From positions 1 to 64,000 of the forward strand of contig NZ_JH109153.1 of the NCBI RefSeq assembly GCF_000190755.2: 64,000 nt of DNA, in the 5' to 3' direction. Every line of letters starts with the position of its first letter. Positions within the stretch are counted from its first letter, which is position 1. Shown one piece after another: positions 1-7,440 of this stretch. The DNA is from Methylobacter tundripaludum SV96 (GTDB lineage: Bacteria; Pseudomonadota; Gammaproteobacteria; Methylococcales; Methylomonadaceae). Under the pieces are notes generated by a model. The model was not told where the DNA came from. It did not search any database and was given only the letters and a program-made list of their open reading frames with translations. The translations under genes and the position numbers were made by a program.

Positions 1-2
1 GT

Positions 3-593
3 TATTACGAAGGCAACCAGCTTAAAACCTGCGAAGACCAATACATCACGGTTTACGTCGCCATTCCCGACAAGTCGAAAGCCATCGCCGCAAAGGGCCG
101 ATTGACTCGGGAGCAGTTCAGCTATGACCCAGAACAGGATTGCTATCGTTGTCCGCAAGGAAACCCGTTGACCGCCAGCGGCAAAGCGCACCAGAAAAAC
201 GGCAAATGGTTCAAAGCCTATAAAAGCAAGGCGGCGGATTGTAGCCAGTGCCCGTTACGTGAGCAATGTTTGAGCGAAAAAGCCGCCATCAAACAAATCC
301 AGCGCTGGGAGCACGAAGCCGTCATCGAACGCCACCAACAGCGGATGGGTCAAAAGCCGGGCATCATGAAAAAACGCGGCGCACTGGCGGAACATCCCTT
401 CGGCGTTCTCAAGCATCGTGCCGGGATGAACCACTTTTTAATGCGCGGCTTGGCAAAGTGTTGCGGCGAATTTAGCCTGATGGTATTGGGCTACAACTTC
501 ACTCGCATATTGAATATTCTCGGTGCTGACGCGCTAAGGGATTATTGCGCCCGAAGACCGGAAAATAGGTTAAGAAACGTGGGATATGCGTAA
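3..593 (+). CDS. IS1182-like transposase, C-terminal part (5' end outside window)
   Basis: The reading frame is open from the window edge, so only the last ~196 residues of a DDE transposase are seen. A Cys-containing motif (YRCPQGNPL, then CSQCPLREQC) precedes the region holding the catalytic Glu (RGALAEHPFGVLKH), as in IS1182-family transposases. The end of the domain (GYNFTRILNIL) looks intact. It is not the same transposase as the one at 19987-21345. Terminal repeats cannot be defined because the left end is missing. Family assignment is from motif recognition; whether the whole element is functional is unknown. Confidence 0.8.
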   Translation, partial: YYEGNQLKTCEDQYITVYVAIPDKSKAIAAKGRLTREQFSYDPEQDCYRCPQGNPLTASGKAHQKNGKWFKAYKSKAADCSQCPLREQCLSEKAAIKQIQRWEHEAVIERHQQRMGQKPGIMKKRGALAEHPFGVLKHRAGMNHFLMRGLAKCCGEFSLMVLGYNFTRILNILGADALRDYCARRPENRLRNVGYA

Positions 594-895
594 AAGATAA
601 CGGATTTTGGCTTTTTTTGGGATAAAAATGAGCGACCATATGAGACAAAATCTGTTTTTTCAAAAAAATGCCACGCCTGACGACTTGAGAATCGCTTGGA
701 TTTTGAATATTTTCACAGTCTCTCAAGATTGGGAATTCAGTTACGGAAGCTCTAGCTTCCCGTTTCACGAAGCTGGAGCTTCGCCTTCTGGGTTCCCAAT
801 CTGGAGATTGGGAACCAGCTCTCGTCGATGTGCTGAACGCAATGAAACGCATCAATCGCGCAAGCTATGCGCTACTTTCGTTTGCACTTCCGGCC
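594..895. other. Gene-free stretch with short palindromes
   Basis: No convincing gene is seen. Open frames here lack recognisable domains and run over the palindromes. The stretch lies between the transposase and the minus-strand DUF2442 gene and holds the three tight hairpins listed separately. Confidence 0.5.
745..816. repeat. Three consecutive perfect mini-palindromes with 2-nt loops
   Basis: GGAAGCT-CT-AGCTTCC lies at 745-760, CGAAGCT-GG-AGCTTCG at 768-783, and a perfect 12-bp stem (GGTTCCCAATCT / AGATTGGGAACC) with loop GG at 791-816. The shared AGCTTC core and dinucleotide loops indicate one REP-like repeat family. No function is assigned. Confidence 0.7.
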
Positions 896-1150
896 CTAAT
901 GAGCCGCAATTGATTCCATCGGAACAATTTCAGCAAGTAGCGTTTCAGGCGAAATATCCTGTTCATTGGGCCAAGTTACCGCCCCAAACAGAATGCCGAC
1001 CTGATTGAAATAATGCACGTTCCGAAGTTCACGAAAAACACCGTGATCGAGGTAAGGCTTCAAGTCAAATACCCCCTTGCGTCCATCTTCGATCTCGACA
1101 TAGATGCAAAAGTCCGGCAACGGCTTTACAGTTTTCACATCCCAATACAT
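896..1150 (-). CDS. DUF2442 domain protein
   Basis: An 84-residue protein. The start is placed at the ATG giving MYWDVKTVKPLPD because GTGAGG lies ~6 nt upstream; an upstream GTG would add 14 residues. The body (YVEIEDGRKGVFDLKPYLD, then FNQVGILFGAVTWPNEQDISPE) is the usual full-length DUF2442 pattern. Members are small proteins of unknown function, often next to toxin-antitoxin genes; here a ParE/RelE pair follows on the same strand. A partner DUF4160 gene, common elsewhere, is not seen. Confidence 0.75.
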   Translation of the reverse strand: MYWDVKTVKPLPDFCIYVEIEDGRKGVFDLKPYLDHGVFRELRNVHYFNQVGILFGAVTWPNEQDISPETLLAEIVPMESIAAH

Positions 1151-1239
1151 GGCGGCCTCACAGTGGAGCGATTTTGTAAGGATTCTCGCCACTGATCGCC
1201 AACGTGTAAAATAATTGACCGAAGTAACATCCTAAGAGC

Positions 1240-1530
1240 CTATTTTCTCGATTGCCAATAATTAGGCTGTTTTCTCAAGTGCATAATTGCAATTATTTCT
1301 ACCTGAGCTGATCTTGGTCTAAAAATAATCGCATAAGGGAAATGCAATAGCCGACATTTTCTAACATCGTCATCTATCTTTCGGTATAACAATGGGTTCC
1401 GGCATGCGCGGTTAATCGCGTCTTCCGCAGCTTCTATAAAACGCTTTTCCAAACCCGCTTGTTGTTTTTTATAAAACAGAACAGTTTGCTCCAGTTCCTC
1501 TTGCGCTTGAGGATGTAGGAAAAACTTCAT
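1240..1530 (-). CDS. RelE/ParE-family toxin
   Basis: A 96-residue toxin of the ParE/RelE superfamily. It opens with the characteristic MKFFLHPQAQEELEQTVLFY helix and carries the central RKCRLLHFPYAIIFRP strand pair and a C-terminal IIAIMHLRKQPNYW. Known members inhibit gyrase (ParE) or cleave ribosome-bound mRNA (RelE); the sequence does not decide which. The start overlaps the stop of the upstream antitoxin gene by 4 nt (ATGA), the usual translational coupling. Length and ends look intact. Confidence 0.85.
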   Translation of the reverse strand: MKFFLHPQAQEELEQTVLFYKKQQAGLEKRFIEAAEDAINRACRNPLLYRKIDDDVRKCRLLHFPYAIIFRPRSAQVEIIAIMHLRKQPNYWQSRK

Positions 1531-1751
1531 AAATAACGCTGTTTCAGCTCGGCCATAAATTGTTCGCCATCAATCAATAAAGAAGGATCGGCATCTATAT
1601 CTTTACAACGTTTTTGTATTTCTTGCTGCCATTCTTCCGAAACAATAAAGTCTTCTTCATAATCCAAACTTTCCAGCAATATTTCGGCGATATAAGCTCT
1701 TGATGCTGGGGCAAGTTTTAATGCTTGCTCGGTAATTGTTTCTATATTCAT
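1527..1751 (-). CDS. Antitoxin of the addiction-module component family
   Basis: A 74-residue partner of the ParE/RelE-like toxin. The sequence (LKLAPASRAYIAEILLESLDYEED, with a C-terminal DGEQFMAELKQRYL) fits the short 'putative addiction module component' antitoxins, which neutralise the toxin by binding it. It lies first in the operon, as antitoxins usually do. The start ATG is preceded by AGGGGAATT on the coding strand. Function is inferred from family and pairing. Confidence 0.8.
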   Translation of the reverse strand: MNIETITEQALKLAPASRAYIAEILLESLDYEEDFIVSEEWQQEIQKRCKDIDADPSLLIDGEQFMAELKQRYL

Positions 1752-1785
1752 AATTCCCCTCCAATTTTGATATGTAGCAACGCAT

Positions 1786-2176
1786 CTACTGCCAATTACT
1801 CAGCAGCTGAATATATCCCATCGTTTCAGCTTTGCGGTAATATTTTTCATCCGCTGTTACAAACACGGCATTCAGATGAATAGCCAAGGCATGACAAAGC
1901 GTATCGAATAAATGATGAGAAAACTGCTGGGAGAGGCGAGCGGCCGTTTTTAAAATGTCTGCATCCTGCTGTACTTTTATTTCCATAGCAGTCAAATAAT
2001 CAATGGCTGGCTCTGCGATTTCCGGACGAATGCGGGTAATGACGGCAACCACTTCCGGCAGCCAGTGTGCGGGTTGCACCAGCGTTACCTGACCGGATTG
2101 AACTTGCCTTAGCACAGAAACCGCCTGATCGGTGTTCTGTTCCTCTGCTGATGTCGGCATCAACCACTACAATCAT
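1786..2176 (-). pseudogene. VapC-like PIN-domain toxin, frameshifted near its N terminus
   Basis: The start codon expected from antitoxin coupling is the ATG at 2176, which overlaps the antitoxin stop as ATGA. It encodes MIVVVDADIS, a typical PIN first strand with the first catalytic Asp. That frame then becomes nonsense, while the remainder of a PIN domain (VLRQVQSGQVTLVQPAHWLPEVVAVITR, then HHLFDTLCHALA, then FVTADEKYYRKAE) continues in another frame to 1786. The acidic residues of the C-terminal half are present. A small indel near residue 10, probably with loss of a few codons, has separated the two parts. The toxin is probably inactive unless a downstream TTG start gives a partial protein. 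Confidence 0.7.
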
Positions 2177-2406
2177 CTGCGCAATTCTTCCCTTGCCTGT
2201 TCAATATCCGCCGCTGAAACGGGCGATTGCGTGGCTCTTAATTGCAGGATTTTATCAATCGCCAGCTGGCGACGTTGCTGTTGTTTTTTCTCTTCAATCG
2301 CCTGTTGCATCAATCGGGTTAAGATCGCGCTTTTGTTTTCCTTTTCAAACAGCTGGTTGAATTCCTGCCTGATGTCATCGGGTACGCTAAAGTTTACGGT
2401 AGCCAT
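2173..2406 (-). CDS. Antitoxin paired with the broken PIN toxin
   Basis: A 77-residue protein starting MATVNFSVPDDIRQEFNQLF, a ribbon-helix-helix-like N terminus, followed by a charged helical tail (EEKKQQQRRQLAIDKIL) and a toxin-wrapping C terminus (VSAADIEQAREELRR). This is the usual plan of CopG/VapB-type antitoxins that bind DNA and the toxin. Its stop codon overlaps the PIN ATG, so both are one transcription unit. With its toxin frameshifted, it would now be an orphan antitoxin. Confidence 0.75.
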   Translation of the reverse strand: MATVNFSVPDDIRQEFNQLFEKENKSAILTRLMQQAIEEKKQQQRRQLAIDKILQLRATQSPVSAADIEQAREELRR

Positions 2407-2534
2407 GATGTCGCTCGGTTGTTGAAATATTCAACAAGAGTATAACATTATTGAAATGGTACAAGACGCAACCCATCGGGCGTCAATAGCGTAGCGCATT
2501 GCTCCCCACAGTTCCGGATCAACCGCAGATTTAA

Positions 2535-2759
2535 TTAACCGACTAACTCCAAATCAACCCAATCAATTTGTTTTTCTACAATCGTGCTTAACTCCAACAG
2601 CCCAAGCGAAGAGGTCATATTCAATTCCGATTCGACTTCTTTTAATTGCTCCAGCCGTTCTAACAGTTCAAACAAATCCGTCTGATTGGTGTTCTTAATT
2701 TTTCTGGTTTTCCTGATTTTCTTCATTTTTATATCAAAGCCACTTGGTATGGCTGTCAT
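2535..2759 (-). CDS. Small hypothetical protein
   Basis: A 74-residue protein of unknown function; a start at the inner Met (MKKIRKTRKIKN, at 2726) is also possible. It has a basic N terminus and then a leucine-rich, possibly coiled segment (LFELLERLEQLKEVESEL). No family is recognised. It lies alone on the minus strand between the toxin-antitoxin genes and a secreted protein, with no clear ribosome binding site, so it may not be translated. Confidence 0.35.
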   Translation of the reverse strand: MTAIPSGFDIKMKKIRKTRKIKNTNQTDLFELLERLEQLKEVESELNMTSSLGLLELSTIVEKQIDWVDLELVG

Positions 2760-2832
2760 CACTTATTAAATACCGGTTGGTGTTGGATTCATCAATGCTA
2801 TAAGGCGAAAAACGCGGGTTACAAGAAAAAAA

Positions 2833-3243
2833 TCACGGCCTTTGCCCCGAAGCCTGATTTGTGTCTAACTCATTCGCAATATTTTTGATCTTCTCTTTTA
2901 GATCCGGCGATAACGAATTCAAGAAACTCTCGGGATCGGTTTGCGCTTTCAGCATTAGGTTTTGCATTTTTACCGGATCGCCAGCCGCTTGCCGTACCAA
3001 GATAGGCATAATATCTGCCGAAATATTATAGAGCTCTTGTTTATCATGAGCGTTACCGCCCATTGCCGCCAAGGCTTTTTGGTCGGAGTCCTTGCCCGCA
3101 TCGGTTGCCGCAGCATCGCAGTTTTGATCCCTAAGACAGTCTTGCGTTTTCTGTAACGCCGAGCTGACAGCGTCATCCGCATAAATATCTTGGCCGGACA
3201 TTCCTGCCGCAAGCACAAATACCCCTAATTTGATCTTGGACAT
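2833..3243 (-). CDS. Small exported protein of unknown function
   Basis: About 136 residues starting MSKIKLGVFVLAAGMSGQ, a short positively charged then hydrophobic leader ending near YADD, consistent with Sec export. The mature part has two Cys in CLRDQNCDAAATD, possibly a disulfide, followed by a helical Asp/Lys-rich region (LMLKAQTDPESFLNSLSPDLKEKIKNI). No family is recognised. A GTG three codons upstream is an alternative start; the ATG is preferred. Likely periplasmic. Confidence 0.6.
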   Translation of the reverse strand: MSKIKLGVFVLAAGMSGQDIYADDAVSSALQKTQDCLRDQNCDAAATDAGKDSDQKALAAMGGNAHDKQELYNISADIMPILVRQAAGDPVKMQNLMLKAQTDPESFLNSLSPDLKEKIKNIANELDTNQASGQRP

Positions 3244-3297
3244 TGTCGCCACTCACTTGAAGTTTAAGAAGGAATTTTTTCAAAGCTCCCGATTAGC

Positions 3298-4779
3298 CTA
3301 CAACGTCAATATCCCTTTACTGCGATTTTCCATGCGCCGCAGCAGTTCGGTCATAATCAACCGGTACAGTTCGTCGCCCAGATATTTGTCCTCGACGCCG
3401 CTGTCGATATTCGGGTTGTCATTGACTTCTATCACATAGCCTTTGCCGTCTTTTTCCTTTACATCCACGCCGTATAAACCGTTACCTATGGGTAGGGTGG
3501 CTTTTAAGGCAACATCGAGCACGGCTTTGGGAACCTCAAACGTTGGTAAGGTATCAAAGTTACCGGCATCGGTTCGGCTGCTGCCATGGCGATATATCTG
3601 CCAGTGGTTTTTGACCATGTAATAGCGACACGCATATAAGGCCTTGTTATTAAAAATGCCGATGCGCCAGTCAAAATCGGTATAAAGAAATTCCTGCGCC
3701 AGCAACAGTGCTGATTTTTGAAACAGCTCCTCCACTTTGAGCTCCAGCTCTTTCCGGTCATTCACTTTAACGATGCCGCGAGAAAAAGAGCCATCCGGAA
3801 TTTTTATAATCATCGGAAAGCCGGCTTCCGCTTCCACTCTGTCCAAGTGAGTGGCATTGCCTTTATGCAGCAGCCAAGTCTTTGGAGTAGGCACCTTATG
3901 CGTGCGAAACAGGTCGGCCAAATAGACTTTGTTGGTACAACGCAGCATCGAAGTCGGATCGTCGATAACCACCAGGCCTTCGGCCTCGGCCTTCTTGGCA
4001 AAACGGTAGGTGTGATGATCGATGCTGGTGGTTTCACGGATGAACAAGCCGTCAAATTCGGGCAGGCGCACATAATGTTGCTGGGTTATCAGTTCTATTT
4101 CAATACCCAGTTGTCTGCCGATTTTGATGAATTTTTTAAGAGCGCCCATGTTGCTGGGCGGTAATTGTTCTTCGGGGTTGACCAGTATCGCAAGATCGAA
4201 GCGCGCAGCTTTACGGGCGCGGCCTTTCCGCCAGACTTTGGTGCTGAATTTATCCAGCGCGTCGGCAAAAACGGTTTGCATCGCATCATCCAGATGCCGG
4301 TGCGACACGGCCTTTAAGCCGATGATTTCCCATTGCTGCTTACAACGTAACGTCACTTCCAGTATGGGGCAGGAAAAGCGTTCAAACAGCTGCCTGGTGA
4401 GTTCCTGAAAAGCCGGATCGGGCGTGGTGCCGAAGTAACTCATCAAGGTTATTTCTCTGTCCTTGTCGGTGCTTTTAAACGCGCGCTCCAGCGTCTGCGA
4501 CAAGTCGTCAAGCTGTAGCCGGTACAGCGCCTTTTTGCCCAGATCGTTCAGTACTTTAACCGACGGAATAACGTGATGGCCTCGGGCCTCGGCCAGCAAC
4601 GAGCAATAATAGCCGTCGGAAAGATAGCGGTAACTGCTGCAAAGATTGATGATGCGCACACGCTGCTGAGACTCGCCCTGTTCGGTCGCAAGGTATGTTT
4701 CAAAGGTGATGACTTGGTCGCTGGGATAATAGGGATTCCAATCGGAAAGATCATCAACAACCAGAAGGGTACGCGCCAT
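3298..4779 (-). CDS. RimK-family ATP-grasp ligase with N-terminal RimK-like domain
   Basis: A 493-residue protein. The N-terminal ~200 residues (MARTLLVVDDLSDWNPYYPS...) form the domain found in 'RimK family proteins' and the C-terminal ~290 are an ATP-grasp fold. Visible ATP-grasp features are AGFPMIIKIPDGSFSRGIVK (Lys and glycine-rich loop) and GVDVKEKDGKGYVIEVNDNP (Mg-binding Glu/Asn). RimK relatives add Glu or other amino acids to a carboxyl end in an ATP-dependent reaction; the acceptor here is unknown. It is divergent from a DUF2817 metallopeptidase and a GNAT-C39 peptidase protein, suggesting joint action on a peptide. Confidence 0.85.
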   Translation of the reverse strand: MARTLLVVDDLSDWNPYYPSDQVITFETYLATEQGESQQRVRIINLCSSYRYLSDGYYCSLLAEARGHHVIPSVKVLNDLGKKALYRLQLDDLSQTLERAFKSTDKDREITLMSYFGTTPDPAFQELTRQLFERFSCPILEVTLRCKQQWEIIGLKAVSHRHLDDAMQTVFADALDKFSTKVWRKGRARKAARFDLAILVNPEEQLPPSNMGALKKFIKIGRQLGIEIELITQQHYVRLPEFDGLFIRETTSIDHHTYRFAKKAEAEGLVVIDDPTSMLRCTNKVYLADLFRTHKVPTPKTWLLHKGNATHLDRVEAEAGFPMIIKIPDGSFSRGIVKVNDRKELELKVEELFQKSALLLAQEFLYTDFDWRIGIFNNKALYACRYYMVKNHWQIYRHGSSRTDAGNFDTLPTFEVPKAVLDVALKATLPIGNGLYGVDVKEKDGKGYVIEVNDNPNIDSGVEDKYLGDELYRLIMTELLRRMENRSKGILTL

Positions 4780-4920
4780 AACAATAAGATCCTGTAGTAA
4801 GATAAGCCATAATTCTGGAACCAGTCAGTTGTTTGCACAAGGAGTTTTTATGGCTATTGATAAATATTTCTTGATTGACTTAACTGGGGCTATGCTTAAG
4901 AAAAACTTCAGGTAACCGTT

Positions 4921-6018
4921 ATGTCCTATTGTCTTCCTCTTGCCGCTATCGATACCGCCGTTTTTCCCGGCAGCTATGCCGCCGGTCGGCAACGCTGGCT
5001 GGCCCAATCAAATAAACTACCCGGCCATACACGATGCCGACCTTATCCATGTACCGGCACCGGACCTGAAGGCGAACAGCTGGTGACCGACACGGTCTGG
5101 ATCGGCACGGAAGACGCATCAAGAGTGTTGGTTTTGCTCGGCGGAACGCACGGTATTGAGGGCTTTGCCGGCAGCGCGATACAGATCGACCTTCTGGGTT
5201 TGCTTGCCGAAGGTCTGGTCGTTATTCCGGCAGATACGGCAATTTTGATGATTCATGCGCTGACTCCGTGGGGTTATGCCTGGCAACGGCGTTGCGATGC
5301 GGACGGCGTTGACCTTAACCGCAATATCGTCGATTTTTCGGGCCCCTTGCCTGAAAACAAAGACTATGACTTACTCAAAGATGCGTTTTATCTAGCGGAT
5401 GCCGCGCAACGGAAAATCGCCCTTGCCGAATTTGAACAACTGCATGGCCGCGTGGCGCTGGAAAAGGCAGTCAGCGCCGGACAATACAGCGATCCATCCG
5501 GACCGTTTTACGGAGGAACAGCGCCCGCGCACGGCAGGCGGGTCTGCGAAGACCTGATGCGCCGCTATACCTTGCAACAGAGGGATTTGGCGGTCATCGA
5601 TCTGCACACCGGGCTAGGCTCTTACGGCTATGGCGAAATCATTTGCGACCATCAGCCGGACAGCGCCGGAACGCGCGCCGCCCAAAACTGGTACGGCGAT
5701 TCGGTGGCATTGCCGCTGCTGGGCACGTCCAGCTCGGTGCCGAAAACCGGGTTGCTGGATTATGCCTGGCACGCCATCATGAATGAACGCAGTTGTTACA
5801 TCACCTTGGAATTCGGCACTTTCAGCACCGATCAACTGTTTGAAATCCTACTGCGCGACCACCAACTGTGGGCGCAATCCGATAACCAACAAGCGCGCCT
5901 GGAACACAGTAAAGTCATGCGCCGTCATTTTTGTCCCGACGATCAGGCCTGGCGGGAAATGGTGTTGTTCCGCGCCAGACAGGTCATTGCACAAGCCTTG
6001 CGGGGAGTATCGTCTTGA
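4921..6018 (+). CDS. M14-like metallopeptidase (DUF2817)
   Basis: A 365-residue protein of the DUF2817 group in the M14 carboxypeptidase / succinylglutamate-desuccinylase superfamily. The zinc ligands and catalytic Glu are visible: GGTHGIEGFAGSA (HxxE) near residue 80, VDLNRNIVDF, VIDLHTGLGSYGYGE (third ligand His) near residue 225 and LEFGTFS near 300. Members remove C-terminal residues or acyl groups; the substrate is unknown. The start ATG follows AGGTAACCGTT. Its stop overlaps the TTG start of the GNAT-C39 gene, so the two are coupled. The RimK-like ligase diverges 140 bp away. Confidence 0.85.
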   Translation: MSYCLPLAAIDTAVFPGSYAAGRQRWLAQSNKLPGHTRCRPYPCTGTGPEGEQLVTDTVWIGTEDASRVLVLLGGTHGIEGFAGSAIQIDLLGLLAEGLVVIPADTAILMIHALTPWGYAWQRRCDADGVDLNRNIVDFSGPLPENKDYDLLKDAFYLADAAQRKIALAEFEQLHGRVALEKAVSAGQYSDPSGPFYGGTAPAHGRRVCEDLMRRYTLQQRDLAVIDLHTGLGSYGYGEIICDHQPDSAGTRAAQNWYGDSVALPLLGTSSSVPKTGLLDYAWHAIMNERSCYITLEFGTFSTDQLFEILLRDHQLWAQSDNQQARLEHSKVMRRHFCPDDQAWREMVLFRARQVIAQALRGVSS

Positions 6019-7115
6019 GTATTTTAATCCGCCCCGCCCTGTTAGCCGATCTCGATCAGCTGGTAGCGCTTGAAAAAACCTGCTTCGACACCGACCAGTT
6101 AAGTCGGCGCAGTTTCAAACACTGGATAACCACGGAACATCGCGCCTTGCTGGTCGCGGAGCAGGAAAAAGTAATTAGCGGTTATGTGCTTATTATTTAC
6201 CACCCCGGCACCCGGCTGGCCCGAGTCTATTCATTGGCCGTTGCGCCTGCGCAAAGAGGCACGGGCGTCGCCAAATTGCTGATGACGGCAGGCGAACAGG
6301 CCGCCAATGACGCGGGAAGACTGTATCTGCGTCTTGAAGTCAGCGTCGATAACACTCCGGCGATCAAGCTTTACCAAACGCTGGGCTACCAGAAATTCGG
6401 CATCTACCGCGATTACTATGAAGATCACAAAGACGCGCTACGTTACCAGAAACGTATCCGCCGTTATCGCGATACCTTGCAGCACCGGTCGGTACACTGG
6501 TTAAGGCAAACCACGCCGTTTACCTGCGGCCCCGCATCGCTGATGATGGCGATGCACGGCTTAAACAGGGCTTATCAGCCTTCGCAGGAAGAAGAAATCA
6601 ACCTGTGGCGCGAAGCCACAACCATCTTCATGACCTCGGGGCATGGCGGCTGCCACCCGATAGGTCTGGCGCTGGCGGCAAAACGTCGGCAATTTACCGT
6701 TGAAGTCTGGGTCAACCAGACCGGAGCGCTGTTTATCGACGGCGTGCGCAGTGAGGAAAAAAAACAGGTTGTGGAACTGGTCGACAACTGCTTCAAGCGC
6801 GAGGCGCAAGAGCAAGGCATCAAGATACATTACGCCAATATCAGCCAGAACGACCTGATCAGCGCGTTCAAGTCCGGGGCGATACCGTTGATCCTGATCA
6901 GCACCTTTCAAATGGATCGCAAAAAAGCCCCGCACTGGGTGGTGATGAGCGGCTTCGACGATGACTGCCTGTACATGCACGACCCCGATCCCGAAGAAGG
7001 ACGGCAAAGCGAAATCGATTGCCAGTTTATTCCTATCGCCTGCGAGGACTTCGACCGGATGTCCAGTTTCGGCAAGAACCGGCTCAGGACGGCGGTGATT
7101 ATTTGGCCTGGGTAA
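6015..7115 (+). CDS. GNAT acetyltransferase fused to a C39-like peptidase
   Basis: About 366 residues from a TTG overlapping the previous stop (TTGA). The frame is open further upstream, but homology starts at SILIRPALLADLDQLVALE. Residues 1-150 form a GNAT fold with the acetyl-CoA loop (APAQRGTGVAKLL). Residues ~165-366 form a papain-like C39 domain with the catalytic Cys in QTTPFTCGPASLMMAM, His in APHWVVMSGFDDD and Asp in YMHDPD. Such fusions are known beside RimK-like ligases. A role in N-acetylation plus cleavage of a small peptide is inference. Confidence 0.85.
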   Translation: MSILIRPALLADLDQLVALEKTCFDTDQLSRRSFKHWITTEHRALLVAEQEKVISGYVLIIYHPGTRLARVYSLAVAPAQRGTGVAKLLMTAGEQAANDAGRLYLRLEVSVDNTPAIKLYQTLGYQKFGIYRDYYEDHKDALRYQKRIRRYRDTLQHRSVHWLRQTTPFTCGPASLMMAMHGLNRAYQPSQEEEINLWREATTIFMTSGHGGCHPIGLALAAKRRQFTVEVWVNQTGALFIDGVRSEEKKQVVELVDNCFKREAQEQGIKIHYANISQNDLISAFKSGAIPLILISTFQMDRKKAPHWVVMSGFDDDCLYMHDPDPEEGRQSEIDCQFIPIACEDFDRMSSFGKNRLRTAVIIWPG

Positions 7116-7138
7116 ACCGTATCAGACAGATTGATAAA

Positions 7139-7209
7139 TCACCACGAAGACACGAAGAACACGAAGTTTTACCTTTCATTTTCTTCGTGTCTTCGTGTCT
7201 TCGTGGTGA
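7139..7209. repeat. Long inverted repeat downstream of the GNAT-C39 gene
   Basis: The left arm at 7139-7166 (TCACCACGAAGACACGAAG...) is matched by the inverted right arm at 7183-7209 (CTTCGTGTCTTCGTG...GTGA) around a 16-nt loop. The CACGAAGA unit repeats within the arms. Widely dispersed repeats of this type occur in many bacterial genomes. It could act as a terminator-like hairpin after the gene, but no U-run follows. Confidence 0.7.
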
Positions 7210-7299
7210 ATTTTCAAAAAATATGCCATTTTCGGCTTGTGTTATTAAACCGATTCAACGATAATGGCCGTCCTTTAGCCAGTACGGCTAATGTTTAAT

Positions 7300-7412
<113 letters not shown>

Positions 7413-7440
7413 CAACTCATACTTACCTTTCGAGCCTGCA

